The notes under the pieces are model-generated. The model saw nothing but the letters and a program-made list of their open reading frames with translations. It did no database searches and was not told the origin of the DNA. Below are positions 1 through 13,322 of a DNA stretch of 64,000 nucleotides, piece after piece. Each line of letters opens with the position of its first letter. Within the stretch, counting starts at the first letter, position 1. The translations under genes were made by a program, and so were the position numbers. The DNA comes from Pseudomonas sp. GR 6-02 (lineage in GTDB: Bacteria; Pseudomonadota; Gammaproteobacteria; Pseudomonadales; Pseudomonadaceae), in NCBI RefSeq assembly GCF_001655615.1, contig NZ_CP011567.1:4101001-4165000 (forward strand), written 5' to 3'.

Positions 1-104
<104 letters not shown>

Positions 105-171
105 CGGTTAACCTTCTATCTGGCGGGTTTATCGCCCGCCACCGCCCTCCCCTTCTGCAAGCCCGGATCCC

Positions 172-852
172 ATGCTGACTTGGTTACAACGCAATACCCT
201 GACTTTTCCGCCGCTGGAAAAAGCCATGCGCGACCCCAACGGACTGCTGGCCGCGGGCGGCGATCTGTCCGCCGACCGTCTGATTCAGGCGTATCGCCAT
301 GGCTGCTTTCCGTGGTTCTCGGAAGGCCAACCGATTCTCTGGTGGTCACCGGATCCGCGCACGGTGCTGTTTCCCGAAGAACTGCATGTCTCCCGCAGCC
401 TGAATAAACTGCTGCGCCAACAACGCTATCAAGTGACCTTCGATCGGGATTTTGCCGCGGTCATCAGCGCCTGCGCCGCGCCGCGCGAGTACGCCGATGG
501 CACCTGGATCACCCAAGCGATGCAGGACGCCTACGTCGAACTGCACAGGCGCGGCTGCGCCCATTCGGTGGAGGTCTGGGACGATGGCGTGCTGGTCGGC
601 GGGCTCTACGGCCTGGCCATGGGACAGCTGTTTTTCGGTGAGTCGATGTTCAGCCGCGCCGACAACGCCTCCAAATATGGCTTTGCCACGCTGGTGCGAC
701 ATCTGAAAGACTCAGGTTTTGTGCTGATCGATTGCCAGATGCCTACCGATCATCTGCATAGCCTGGGCGCCCGAGCGATTCCCCGCACCGAGTTTGCCGG
801 CTACCTTGCCCGGCACCTGGATCAACCCGGTCGTGCCACCTGGGTTTGCTGA
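172..852 (+). CDS. aat: leucyl/phenylalanyl-tRNA--protein transferase
   Basis: Aat moves Leu or Phe from a charged tRNA onto N-terminal Lys/Arg of proteins, making primary N-degrons that ClpS/ClpA later recognise. The 226-residue length is normal for the family. Family signatures visible are [18 protein letters not shown] near residue 30, [19 protein letters not shown] near residues 45-65, and [18 protein letters not shown] near 145-160. The gene begins 67 bases after trxB and is 87 bases ahead of bpt, so it is probably cotranscribed with both. The ribosome-binding site is weak. Placing it beside bpt and close to clpA/clpS groups most of the N-end rule pathway in 4 kb. Confidence 0.95.
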   Translation: MLTWLQRNTLTFPPLEKAMRDPNGLLAAGGDLSADRLIQAYRHGCFPWFSEGQPILWWSPDPRTVLFPEELHVSRSLNKLLRQQRYQVTFDRDFAAVISACAAPREYADGTWITQAMQDAYVELHRRGCAHSVEVWDDGVLVGGLYGLAMGQLFFGESMFSRADNASKYGFATLVRHLKDSGFVLIDCQMPTDHLHSLGARAIPRTEFAGYLARHLDQPGRATWVC

Positions 853-939
853 GCGACATTGGCCCGTGTGGCTTACACTTAATGCGGGGAGACGAATTGA
901 GAAAGTCCCCTTATCAAAAGTTTATCCCGAGGGTTGATC

Positions 940-1647
940 ATGACCGAGTTGGCGCGTTTGAAGTTCTATGCCACTCAGCCCCACTCTTGCAGTTATCTGC
1001 CCGAGGAGCAGGCCACTACGCTGTTCCTCGATCCCAGTCAGCCCATGGATGTGCATGTCTACGCAGATCTGTCGGAAATGGGCTTTCGTCGCAGTGGTGA
1101 TCATCTCTACCGGCCCCATTGCCAGAATTGCAATGCGTGCGTACCGGCGCGTATTCCTGTGGCGCAATTTACCCCCAACCGTCAGCAGAAACGCATTCTC
1201 AAACGCAATGCCGACTTGCAGGTACGCCCGGCCCGACCAACGTTCAGCGAGGAGTATTTCGACCTCTACCAGCGCTACATCGAACAACGCCACGCCGACG
1301 GCGATATGTATCCGCCGAGTCGCGACCAGTTCTCGACCTTCCTGGTGCGTGACCTGCCGTTCTCCCGCTTCTACGAGTTTCGTCTCGAAGGCCGACTGGT
1401 GGCGGTGGCCGTCACCGACTTGCTGCCCAATGGCCTGTCAGCGGTGTACACCTTCTACGAGCCCGGCGAGGAGCGTCGCAGCCTGGGGCGTTACGCGATT
1501 CTCTGGCAGATTGCCGAAGCCGGGCGCCTGGGGCTGGAAGCGGTCTATCTCGGCTACTGGATCAAAAACTGCAAAAAAATGAGCTACAAGACCCAATATC
1601 GCCCTATCGAACTGCTGATTAATCAACGTTGGGTCATCCTGAACTAG
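940..1647 (+). CDS. bpt: aspartate/glutamate leucyltransferase (Bpt)
   Basis: Bpt (also called Ate in Pseudomonas) adds Leu to N-terminal Asp or Glu, feeding substrates to ClpS/ClpAP. The 235-residue protein starts [20 protein letters not shown], the usual N-terminus. A TTG two codons upstream is in frame, but ATG at 940 is preferred because a purine-rich GAGGG lies 7-11 bases before it. The Cys-rich N-terminal ATE_N motif is visible as HSCSYLP and [14 protein letters not shown], and the C-terminal GNAT-like half carries [15 protein letters not shown]. It lies directly after aat, the matching enzyme for basic N-termini. Confidence 0.94.
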
Positions 1648-1653
1648 AACCCC

Positions 1654-1683
1654 TTGGCTTAAACCCCACTTTTCGGGCACAAT
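1654..1683 (+). promoter_or_regulatory. candidate sigma-70 promoter of infA
   Basis: TTGGCT (1654-1659) and CACAAT (1678-1683) are separated by 18 bases in the gap between bpt and infA. This would give a leader of about 55 bases. It is a pattern match only; the -10 is one base off a good hexamer. Confidence 0.35.
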
Positions 1684-1747
1684 GCACGCCGCTTTTGCCT
1701 GGCGCAGTTGCACCGGGCCATTCATTGGACACCGAGGGCTTTACTGC

Positions 1748-1966
1748 ATGTCGAAAGAAGACAGCTTCGAAATGGAAGGCACTGTCGTCGACACCCTGCC
1801 CAACACCATGTTTCGTGTGGAGTTGGAAAATGGGCACGTCGTAACCGCGCATATCTCCGGCAAGATGCGCAAGAACTACATTCGTATTCTTACCGGCGAC
1901 AAAGTGCGCGTCGAGCTGACGCCCTATGACTTGAGCAAAGGGCGCATCACCTACCGCGCTCGCTAA
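1748..1966 (+). CDS. infA: translation initiation factor IF-1
   Basis: IF-1 binds the A site of the 30S subunit during initiation. The 72-residue product begins [20 protein letters not shown] and ends RITYRAR, essentially the universal IF-1 sequence: a single S1-like OB fold. ATG 1748 is chosen over an in-frame upstream ATG at 1682 because it gives the invariant MSKED N-terminus and the correct length. A strong terminator follows at once, so infA ends this transcription unit. It is convergent with clpA. Confidence 0.97.
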
Positions 1967-1979
1967 TCAAGTCAATACA

Positions 1980-2006
1980 AAACGCCCGGCTATGCCGGGC
2001 GTTTTT
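1980..2006 (+). terminator. rho-independent terminator of infA
   Basis: GCCCGGC and GCCGGGC arms around TAT, followed by GTTTTTG, start 14 bases after the infA stop. A classic intrinsic terminator. Confidence 0.85.
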
Positions 2007-2013
2007 GTGTGCG

Positions 2014-2044
2014 GATCGTTTCCACGCTCTGCGCGGGAACGATC
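2014..2044. repeat. REP-type palindrome between infA and clpA
   Basis: GATCGTTTCCACGCTCTG then CGCGGGAACGATC forms an imperfect palindrome. A near-identical copy lies at 63026-63056 (GATCGTTCCCACGCTCTG...). This is a repeat family commonly seen between convergent genes of fluorescent pseudomonads. Confidence 0.75.
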
Positions 2045-2056
2045 ATGGCAGGCAGC

Positions 2057-2082
2057 AAAAAGGCGCCTTTCGGCGCCTTTTG
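2057..2082 (-). terminator. terminator of clpSA transcript (bidirectional)
   Basis: AAAAAGGCGCC TTTC GGCGCCTTTT is a symmetrical hairpin with A/T tails on both sides, so it can stop clpA leftward and back up the infA terminator rightward. It lies about 20 bases beyond the clpA stop. Confidence 0.8.
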
Positions 2083-2100
2083 GCTTTGTTGCGGTTAACG

Positions 2101-4371
2101 TCAGGCCATTTCAGCCGTGGTCTCGAACTCGAAGGTCAGCTCGCCATCCTTGATGTCGATGTGCACCACACCGCCATGTTCGGCCAGTTCGCCAAAGAGA
2201 ATCTCCTCCGCCAGCGGACGCTTGATCTTGTCCTGAATCAAGCGCGCCATTGGTCGAGCACCCATGGTCACGTCGTAACCACCGGCCGCCAGCCAGCTGC
2301 GAGCAGCGTCGGTGACTTCCAGCAGCACACGCTTGTCTTCCAGCTGCGCCTGAAGCTCGGTAAGGAACTTGTCCACCACGCTTTTGATGACCTCATGGCT
2401 GAGGCGACCAAACTGGATAATGGTGTCCAGACGGTTGCGGAATTCCGGCGTGAAGCTCTTCTTGATCACTTCCATCGCATCGGACGAGTGGTCCTGATAG
2501 GTGAAACCGATCGAAGCACGCGCTGCAGTCTCGGCACCGGCGTTGGTCGTCATGATGACGATCACGTTACGGAAATCTGCCTTGCGCCCGTTGTTATCGG
2601 TCAGCGTACCGTGGTCCATGACCTGCAACAGCAGGTTGAAGACTTCCGGATGCGCCTTCTCGATTTCATCGAGCAACAATACGCAGTGAGGCTGCTTGGT
2701 GATGGCTTCGGTCAGCAGACCGCCCTGGTCGAACCCGACATAGCCTGGAGGCGCACCGATCAGACGCGATACGGTGTGGCGCTCCATGTACTCGGACATG
2801 TCGAAGCGAACCAGCTCGACCCCCAACGCCTTGGCCAGCTGCCGCGCAGCTTCCGTTTTACCGACGCCGGTCGGGCCCGCGAACAGGAACGAACCGACGG
2901 GCTTGTCAGGCGACTTGAGGCCGGCACGGGACAGCTTGATCGCGGTCGACAGTGAGTCGATCGCCGCATCCTGGCCGAATACCGTGAGCTTCAGGTCACG
3001 CTCAAGGTTACGCAGCAACTCTTTGTCGGAACTGGTGACGTGTTTTGGCGGAATTCGCGCGATTTTCGCAACGATATCCTCGACCTGAGGCACTTCGATG
3101 CGTTTCACGCGCTTCTCGACTGGCTGCAGACGCTGATAGGCGCCCGCCTCGTCGATGACGTCGATGGCCTTGTCCGGCATGTGCCGATCATTGATGTAAC
3201 GCGAGGCCAGTTCGGCAGCGGCGCGCAGGGCTTCATCACTGTATTCAATGTTGTGATGGAGCTCGAAACGCCCTTTCAGGCCACGCAGGATGCCAATGGT
3301 GTCTTCCACCGAAGGCTCCGACACATCGACCTTCTGGAAGCGCCGGGCCAAGGCACGGTCCTTCTCGAAGATCCCGCGGAATTCCTGGAACGTGGTCGAA
3401 CCGATGCAACGGATATCGCCCGACGACAGCAACGGCTTGAGCAGGTTCGAGGCATCCATGACGCCACCGGACGCAGCGCCCGCACCGATGATGGTGTGAA
3501 TCTCGTCGATGAACAGGATCGCCTGCGGACGTTTTTTCAGCTCATTGAGCAACGCCTTGAAGCGCTTCTCGAAATCGCCGCGGTATTTGGTTCCGGCCAG
3601 CAAGGCCCCCAGATCGAGGGAATACACCACGCTGTTGGCCAGCAGGTCCGGCACCTGGTTATCGACAATGCGTTTGGCCAGGCCTTCGGCAATCGCGGTT
3701 TTACCCACGCCCGCCTCGCCCACCAGCAGCGGATTGTTTTTGCGACGACGCGCCAGGATCTGCGCGACGCGCTCGACTTCGAGCTCACGGCCTACCAACG
3801 GATCGATACGACCCTGGCGCGCAAGTTCGTTGAGGTTGCTGGCATAAGCATCCAGAGGATTGCCTGAAGAAGAAGACTCACCGCCCTCGTCGTCCTGCAT
3901 ATCTTGTTCACCTTCAGAGTGATCGCCATGCCCCGGCACTTTGGAAATGCCATGGGCGATGTAGTTGACGACATCGATGCGCGCAACGCTCTGCTGTTTC
4001 AGCAGAAACACTGCCTGACTCTCTTGCTCACTGAAGATCGCGACCAGCACGTTGGCGCCAGTCACTTCGCGTTTGCCCGAGCTCTGTACGTGAAAGACAG
4101 CACGTTGCAGTACACGCTGGAAGCCCAGGGTTGGCTGGGTTTCACGATCCTCGTCATGCAAGGGGATCAATGGCGTGGTGGAGTCGATGAACTCCTGCAG
4201 GTCATGCTTGAGTTTGTCGAGGTTTGCGCCGCAGGCACGCAAAACGGTAGCGGCAGCCTCATTATCCAATAGGGCCAGCAGCAGGTGTTCGACGGTCATG
4301 AATTCATGACGCTTCGAACGAGCCTCCTTGAAGGCTAGATTGAGGGTGACTTCGAGCTCGCGGTTTAACAT
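2101..4371 (-). CDS. clpA: ATP-dependent Clp protease ATP-binding subunit ClpA
   Basis: ClpA is the AAA+ unfoldase that feeds ClpP, including N-degron substrates delivered by ClpS. The 756-residue protein has the N-terminal Clp repeat domain (MLNRELEVTLNLAFKEAR...), a first AAA+ domain with Walker A GEAGVGKT and a second with GPTGVGKT. The ClpP-binding IGF tripeptide is present in ASIGFTYQ. Length matches the family (about 758). It lies 30 bases downstream of clpS on the same strand, so they form one operon; clpP is not in the window. Confidence 0.97.
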   Translation of the reverse strand: MLNRELEVTLNLAFKEARSKRHEFMTVEHLLLALLDNEAAATVLRACGANLDKLKHDLQEFIDSTTPLIPLHDEDRETQPTLGFQRVLQRAVFHVQSSGKREVTGANVLVAIFSEQESQAVFLLKQQSVARIDVVNYIAHGISKVPGHGDHSEGEQDMQDDEGGESSSSGNPLDAYASNLNELARQGRIDPLVGRELEVERVAQILARRRKNNPLLVGEAGVGKTAIAEGLAKRIVDNQVPDLLANSVVYSLDLGALLAGTKYRGDFEKRFKALLNELKKRPQAILFIDEIHTIIGAGAASGGVMDASNLLKPLLSSGDIRCIGSTTFQEFRGIFEKDRALARRFQKVDVSEPSVEDTIGILRGLKGRFELHHNIEYSDEALRAAAELASRYINDRHMPDKAIDVIDEAGAYQRLQPVEKRVKRIEVPQVEDIVAKIARIPPKHVTSSDKELLRNLERDLKLTVFGQDAAIDSLSTAIKLSRAGLKSPDKPVGSFLFAGPTGVGKTEAARQLAKALGVELVRFDMSEYMERHTVSRLIGAPPGYVGFDQGGLLTEAITKQPHCVLLLDEIEKAHPEVFNLLLQVMDHGTLTDNNGRKADFRNVIVIMTTNAGAETAARASIGFTYQDHSSDAMEVIKKSFTPEFRNRLDTIIQFGRLSHEVIKSVVDKFLTELQAQLEDKRVLLEVTDAARSWLAAGGYDVTMGARPMARLIQDKIKRPLAEEILFGELAEHGGVVHIDIKDGELTFEFETTAEMA

Positions 4372-4401
4372 AGCTTCACCTCATACCCAAGTGGTCGGCG
4401 A

Positions 4402-4764
4402 TTAACCGTCCTTCTCGATTTCACAGAGTAGCGGATGCTGGCTTTCCCTGGCGTACTGGTTGACCTGCATGGCCTTGGTCTCGGCGATGTCGCGGGTAAA
4501 CACTCCACATACTGCCCGTCCTTCTGTATGAACGGCCAGCATGACCTTGGTCGCCAGCTCGCGATTCAGGTTAAAAAACACCTCGAGCACTTCGACGACG
4601 AAATCCATCGGTGTGTAGTCATCGTTGAACAAAACCACCTTGTACATAGGCGGCGCCTGTAAAGCAGGCTTAGCCTCCTGAACAGCAATGCCTGCGGAAT
4701 CGTCGTCGTGTAAATCAGGGCGATCCTGATTGAATGTTAGTCGAATCTGGCTGATTGCATGCAT
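4402..4764 (-). CDS. clpS: ATP-dependent Clp protease adaptor ClpS
   Basis: ClpS binds proteins with N-terminal Leu, Phe, Tyr or Trp and hands them to ClpAP. The 120-residue product has a disordered N-terminal tail, needed to insert into ClpA, then the ClpS core: [20 protein letters not shown] with the NDD/TPM recognition-pocket signature, and later [19 protein letters not shown]. It is the first gene of a clpS-clpA operon divergent from cspD. Aat and Bpt, which make its ligands, are encoded 3 kb away. Confidence 0.97.
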   Translation of the reverse strand: MHAISQIRLTFNQDRPDLHDDDSAGIAVQEAKPALQAPPMYKVVLFNDDYTPMDFVVEVLEVFFNLNRELATKVMLAVHTEGRAVCGVFTRDIAETKAMQVNQYARESQHPLLCEIEKDG

Positions 4765-4988
4765 GGAAAGAAAGGTTCGTCAGTTGTGCAAATACAGTGG
4801 TGGGGGCGGCCATCAGCGATTTCAACTCCGACTGCCCGGTCACCTTGACTATCGGGAAAACGGTGTTACAACCAATAGAGCCCACAGTGGGTAAAAAAGG
4901 TCCGCGGAGTCAATCTATTTACAAGATTAGACTGCGGATTAACTGGATGATACTCCAGTGATGGAGTCTGTTGCAGAGGGATATGAGT

Positions 4989-5276
4989 ATGGCTGTCGGT
5001 AAGGTGAAATGGTTCAACAATGCCAAGGGGTTCGGTTTCATTAACACCGACGCCGGAGAAGGTCGCGACGAGGATGGCAAGGATATCGATTTCTTTGCCC
5101 ACTTTTCGGCAATCAAGATGGATGGATACAAGACCCTCAAGGCCGGGCAAGCCGTATACTTTGACATTGTTCAAGGCCCCAAGGGGCTGCACGCCGTCAA
5201 CATTACGGACAAAGTGGCCATTGACGCAGTAGCCGCCGCAGCCGCTACCAGCAGCCACGCCAAAGCCGTGAGCTGA
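4989..5276 (+). CDS. cspD: cold-shock domain protein, CspD-like
   Basis: A single nucleic-acid-binding cold-shock domain: [15 protein letters not shown] holds the RNP1 motif and DFFAHFSAI the RNP2 motif, followed by [20 protein letters not shown]. Its place divergent from clpS is typical of CspD. It is unusual in two ways: an acidic insertion (about residues 22-32, [11 protein letters not shown]) between the RNP motifs, and an Ala-rich tail of about 25 residues. ATG 4989 is chosen because AGAGGG ends 8 bases before it; ATG 4983 and TTG 4971 are also in frame. Confidence 0.88.
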   Translation: MAVGKVKWFNNAKGFGFINTDAGEGRDEDGKDIDFFAHFSAIKMDGYKTLKAGQAVYFDIVQGPKGLHAVNITDKVAIDAVAAAAATSSHAKAVS

Positions 5277-5305
5277 TTCATACCACCCAAGGCATCCAGT
5301 CATAA

Positions 5306-5346
5306 TAAAACCGCCCGACTCGATCACTCGAGCCGGGCGGTTTTAT
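5306..5346. terminator. bidirectional terminator between cspD and icd
   Basis: AAAACCGCCCGACTCGA and TCGAGCCGGGCGGTTTT form a long near-perfect hairpin with A-run before and T-run after. It serves the convergent genes cspD (+) and icd (-). Confidence 0.88.
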
Positions 5347-5362
5347 TGCAGCCGCTCTTCGC

Positions 5363-6619
5363 TTACATGTGCGAGATCAGCGCATCACCGAAGCCCGAAG
5401 ACGACACCAGTTTGGCACCGTCCATCAGACGCTCGAAGTCGTAGGTCACGGTTTTCGCACCAATGGCGCCATTGGTGCCCTTGATGATCAGATCGGCGGC
5501 TTCGGTCCAGCCCATGTGACGCAGCATCATTTCGGCGGACAGGATCAACGAACCCGGGTTGACCTGGTCCTTGCCGGCGTACTTCGGCGCGGTACCGTGG
5601 GTGGCTTCGAACATGGCCACGGTGTCGGACAGGTTCGCACCCGGCGCAATACCGATACCGCCCACTTCTGCCGCCAGGGCATCGGAGAGGTAGTCACCAT
5701 TGAGGTTCAGGGTGGCGATCACATCGTACTCGGCCGGACGCAGCAGGATCTGCTGAAGCATGGCGTCGGCGATGGCGTCCTTGACGATGACGTTCTTGCC
5801 GGTTTTCGGGTTTTTGAACTGCATCCACGGACCGCCGTCGAGCAGGGTCGCGCCGAATTCTTCGGCAGCCACTTCGTAGGCCCATTCCTTGAAGGCACCT
5901 TCGGTGAACTTCATGATGTTGCCTTTGTGCACGATAGTCAGCGAGTCGCGGTCATTGTCGACCACATACTGCAGGGCCTTGCGCGCCAGACGCTTGGTGC
6001 CTTCCAGGGAAACCGGCTTGACGCCGATACCGCAATTCTGGTCGAAACGGATCTTGGTGACGCCCATTTCTTCTTTAAGGAACTTGATGACCTTGGTCGC
6101 CTCCGGCGAACCGGCTTTCCATTCGATACCGGCATAAATGTCTTCCGAGTTTTCGCGGAAGATGGTCATGTCGACGTCGCCTGGCTTCTTGACCGGGCTC
6201 GGCACGCCTTCAAACCAGCGCACCGGGCGCAGGCACACATACAGGTCGAGTTGCTGGCGCAGCGCCACGTTCAGGGAACGGATGCCACCGCCGACCGGCG
6301 TGGTCAGAGGGCCCTTGATGGAAACCACGTAGTCCTTGACCGCGTCCAGGGTTTCCTGAGGCAGCCAGGTGTCCTGATCGTAAACCTGAGTCGCTTTCTC
6401 CCCGGCGTAGACTTCCATCCAGGAAATTTTGCGCTCGCCGCCGTAAGCCTTCTTAACAGCAGCATCGACAACCTTGATCATGACCGGGCTGATATCAACG
6501 CCAATACCATCGCCTTCAATGAAGGGAATGATCGGGTTGTTAGGAACATTGAGAGAATGGTCCGCGTTGACGGTGATTTTTTCGCCGACGGCTGGAACCT
6601 GAATCTTCTTGTATCCCAT
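5363..6619 (-). CDS. icd: isocitrate dehydrogenase (NADP+), dimeric type
   Basis: Icd oxidises isocitrate to 2-oxoglutarate with NADP in the TCA cycle. The 418-residue protein starts [18 protein letters not shown], with GGAG seven bases before the ATG; an in-frame longer start exists but lacks a good site. The substrate-binding phospho-loop is visible as [19 protein letters not shown], where the Ser of RSLNVALR is the AceK phosphorylation site in E. coli. Also visible are [21 protein letters not shown] and the NADP segment [13 protein letters not shown]. It is divergent from a second, unrelated isocitrate dehydrogenase at 7126. Confidence 0.96.
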   Translation of the reverse strand: MGYKKIQVPAVGEKITVNADHSLNVPNNPIIPFIEGDGIGVDISPVMIKVVDAAVKKAYGGERKISWMEVYAGEKATQVYDQDTWLPQETLDAVKDYVVSIKGPLTTPVGGGIRSLNVALRQQLDLYVCLRPVRWFEGVPSPVKKPGDVDMTIFRENSEDIYAGIEWKAGSPEATKVIKFLKEEMGVTKIRFDQNCGIGVKPVSLEGTKRLARKALQYVVDNDRDSLTIVHKGNIMKFTEGAFKEWAYEVAAEEFGATLLDGGPWMQFKNPKTGKNVIVKDAIADAMLQQILLRPAEYDVIATLNLNGDYLSDALAAEVGGIGIAPGANLSDTVAMFEATHGTAPKYAGKDQVNPGSLILSAEMMLRHMGWTEAADLIIKGTNGAIGAKTVTYDFERLMDGAKLVSSSGFGDALISHM

Positions 6620-9351
<2,732 letters not shown>

Positions 9352-9367
9352 GGTTGTAAGGGAACAT

Positions 9368-9398
9368 CACAAACCCCGGCCATGCGCCGGGGTTTGTG
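9368..9398 (+). terminator. terminator of idh
   Basis: CACAAACCCCGGC CATGC GCCGGGGTTTGTG is a perfect 13-bp stem starting 16 bases after the idh stop. The T-run is short, but the symmetry and position fit a terminator. Confidence 0.7.
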
Positions 9399-9480
9399 CT
9401 TTCAGCGTTGACAGCATTCAAATGTGAACACTGCCCCCCCCACAGGGAAAGCGCTTCAAATTCAACATCGAGGACATTTC

Positions 9481-9927
9481 ATGGATTGGCTACCCCACAT
9501 CACCGTCGCCACCATCGTCGAAGACAACGGTCGCTTCCTGATGGTCGAAGAATCCAAACACGGACGAACGGTGCTCAACCAGCCCGCCGGCCATCTGGAC
9601 CCGGACGAAACCCTGATCGAGGCCGCCGTACGCGAAACCCTCGAAGAAACCGGCTGGGACGTCGAGCCAACCGGCGTAATAGGCATTTACCTCTACACCG
9701 CCCCGAGCAACGGAGTGACCTATCAACGCGTCTGCTTCACCGCCAAAGCGCTGAAACACCATCCCGACTATCAATTGGACGACGGTATTGTCGGCGCAAA
9801 ATGGCTGACACGTGACGAACTGCTGCAACAGCGCGCAAACTGGCGCAGTGAGCTGATCATCCGCTGCATCGATGATTATCTGGACGGTAAACACTTCAGC
9901 CTCGAGCTGATCCGCCCTTCTCTTTAG
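9481..9927 (+). CDS. nudJ: Nudix hydrolase, NudJ-type phosphatase
   Basis: The 148-residue protein carries a complete Nudix box, G-x5-E-x7-REUxEExGU, seen as GHLDPDETLIEAAVRETLEE followed by TGW (about residues 38-60). NudJ enzymes hydrolyse nucleoside di/triphosphates and HMP pyrophosphate. ATG 9481 (MDWLPHITVATIVEDNG) is preferred over ATG 9424 because CGAGGAC precedes it by 8 bases and it gives the family length. The gene lies upstream of mnmA, as in many gamma-proteobacteria (nudJ-mnmA-hflD-purB). Confidence 0.88.
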   Translation: MDWLPHITVATIVEDNGRFLMVEESKHGRTVLNQPAGHLDPDETLIEAAVRETLEETGWDVEPTGVIGIYLYTAPSNGVTYQRVCFTAKALKHHPDYQLDDGIVGAKWLTRDELLQQRANWRSELIIRCIDDYLDGKHFSLELIRPSL

Positions 9928-9931
9928 CCTT

Positions 9932-9953
9932 GCAGGCTTGAGCCTGCTAGAAT
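9932..9953 (+). promoter_or_regulatory. candidate extended -10 promoter of mnmA, with a palindrome
   Basis: TGCTAGAAT (9945-9953) is an extended -10 element. It overlaps the right end of a perfect inverted repeat GCAGGCT-TG-AGCCTGC (9932-9947). The overlap could mean a regulated promoter or simply a weak nudJ terminator. Confidence 0.4.
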
Positions 9954-9986
9954 CGCGTCCTTTTTCAAGACACTCATTAAATCCCT

Positions 9987-11117
9987 ATGCGTGATCCAGC
10001 CCCTTCTGCCACACAAAAGAAGCGCGTCATTGTCGGTATGTCCGGCGGCGTGGACTCTTCCGTTTCCGCTCTCCTGCTGATCGAGCAAGGCTATGAGGTG
10101 GAAGGCCTGTTCATGAAGAACTGGGAAGAAGACGACGGAACGGAATACTGCACCGCCATGGATGACCTGGCGGACGCGCAGGCCGTTTGCGACAAGATTG
10201 GCATCAAGCTGCACACCGCCAACTTCGCCGCCGAGTACTGGGACAACGTGTTCGAGCACTTCCTGGCCGAATACAAGGCCGGCCGCACGCCGAACCCGGA
10301 CATCCTGTGCAACCGCGAGATCAAGTTCAAGGCGTTCCTCGACTACGCCATGATGCTCGGCGCCGACCTGATCGCCACCGGCCACTACGTGCGTCGCCGC
10401 GACATCGATGGTCGCACCGAATTGCTCAAGGGCCTGGATCCGAACAAAGACCAGAGCTACTTCCTGCACGCCGTCGGCGGCGAACAGATCGCCAAGACCC
10501 TGTTCCCGGTCGGCGAGCTGGAAAAACCCGAAGTCCGCGCGATTGCCGAGAAACACGACCTGGCCACCGCGAAGAAAAAGGACTCCACCGGAATCTGCTT
10601 CATCGGCGAACGCCGCTTCAGCGACTTCCTCAAGCAATACCTGCCGGCACAGCCCGGCGAGATCAAGACCACCGACGGTGAAGTCATCGGCCGCCACCAT
10701 GGCCTGATGTATCACACCATCGGCCAGCGCCAGGGCCTGGGCATCGGCGGCCTGAAAGACGCCGGTGAAGAACCGTGGTACGTATTGATCAAGGACCTGG
10801 AACACAACGAGCTGATCGTTGGCCAGGGCAATGCCCACCCGCAGCTGTTCTCCCGCGCCCTGCTCGCCTCGGACATCTATTGGGTCAACCCGATCGACTT
10901 GACCGAGCCGCGCAGGCTGACCGCCAAAGTGCGTTATCGCCAGAGCGACCAGCCTTGCACCCTGGAGAAGACCGCCACCGGCTACCGCGCCACCTTTGAT
11001 GACCCGCAACGCGCGGTCACTCCGGGCCAATCCGTGGTGTTCTACGACGGTGAAATCTGCCTCGGCGGCGGCGTGATCGAAGTGGCCGAACCCTGGACCA
11101 GCAAGGACCATTCATGA
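9987..11117 (+). CDS. mnmA: tRNA-specific 2-thiouridylase MnmA
   Basis: MnmA adds sulfur to U34 of tRNAs for Lys, Glu and Gln, using ATP and sulfur relayed by the Tus/IscS pathway. The 376-residue protein has the PP-loop ATP motif SGGVDSS at residues 19-25. The first catalytic Cys is in [15 protein letters not shown] and the second in [13 protein letters not shown]. The length is normal. The stop overlaps the hflD start (ATGA), so the two are translationally coupled. Confidence 0.97.
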   Translation: MRDPAPSATQKKRVIVGMSGGVDSSVSALLLIEQGYEVEGLFMKNWEEDDGTEYCTAMDDLADAQAVCDKIGIKLHTANFAAEYWDNVFEHFLAEYKAGRTPNPDILCNREIKFKAFLDYAMMLGADLIATGHYVRRRDIDGRTELLKGLDPNKDQSYFLHAVGGEQIAKTLFPVGELEKPEVRAIAEKHDLATAKKKDSTGICFIGERRFSDFLKQYLPAQPGEIKTTDGEVIGRHHGLMYHTIGQRQGLGIGGLKDAGEEPWYVLIKDLEHNELIVGQGNAHPQLFSRALLASDIYWVNPIDLTEPRRLTAKVRYRQSDQPCTLEKTATGYRATFDDPQRAVTPGQSVVFYDGEICLGGGVIEVAEPWTSKDHS

Positions 11118-11737
11118 GCCCGACTCAGGAGCAACTGACGGCCCTGGGCGGCGTGTTTCTCGCCGCCGTGCTGGTCGACAAGATAGCCAAGACCGGGCAG
11201 ACCAACGAAGCCGGCCTGACTTGCATGCTCGGCAGCCTGTTGATTCGCGACCCCAAGGACACTCTGGAAGTGTATGGCGGCGACGACATCAATTTGCGCG
11301 AAGGCTATCGCGCATTGATCGGCGCCCTGGAACGCGATCCCAGCACCCTTCAGCGCGAACCGCTGCGCTACGCCCTGGCGATGCTGGGACTGGAGCGCCA
11401 ATTGGCCAAGCGCAATGACATGCTGGACGTGATCGGCAAACGCCTGCCGCAGATTCAGTCCCAGGTCGAACACTTTGGCCCGGCCCACGAAAACGTGATC
11501 GCCGCTTGCGGTGCGCTGTACCAGGACACCCTGAGCACCTTGCGCCAACGGATTCAGGTGCATGGCGACATGCGCAACCTGCAGCAACCGAGCAATGCCT
11601 CGAAAATCCGCGCACTGTTGCTGGCCGGGATTCGTTCGGCACGCCTGTGGCGGCAGTTGGGCGGTCATCGCTGGCAGTTGGTGATCAGCCGACGCAAGTT
11701 GCTTAAAGAGCTTTACCCGCTGATGCGCAGCAGCTGA
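11114..11737 (+). CDS. hflD: high frequency lysogenization protein HflD homolog
   Basis: The 207-residue protein matches the HflD/YcfC family in length, position and sequence: [20 protein letters not shown] at the N-terminus and [20 protein letters not shown] centrally. HflD is a membrane-associated, mostly helical protein known in E. coli for affecting lambda CII; its general cell role is unclear. It overlaps mnmA by four bases and precedes purB, the conserved mnmA-hflD-purB order. Confidence 0.93.
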   Translation: MSPTQEQLTALGGVFLAAVLVDKIAKTGQTNEAGLTCMLGSLLIRDPKDTLEVYGGDDINLREGYRALIGALERDPSTLQREPLRYALAMLGLERQLAKRNDMLDVIGKRLPQIQSQVEHFGPAHENVIAACGALYQDTLSTLRQRIQVHGDMRNLQQPSNASKIRALLLAGIRSARLWRQLGGHRWQLVISRRKLLKELYPLMRSS

Positions 11738-11763
11738 ACCGCGCCTGCAATACCGTTTTGTAG

Positions 11764-13236
<1,473 letters not shown>

Positions 13237-13257
13237 TCGACCGCTCTACCCGTTTGA

Positions 13258-13284
13258 GACGCCCGGCGCCGCCGGGCGTTTTTA
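13258..13284 (+). terminator. terminator of purB
   Basis: GACGCCCGGC GCC GCCGGGCGTTTTTA begins about 20 bases after the purB stop: a GC-rich stem with a run of five T. Confidence 0.87.
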
Positions 13285-13322
13285 TTCCCGTCTGAAAAGT
13301 GCATTTTTTCAATAGGTTACAC

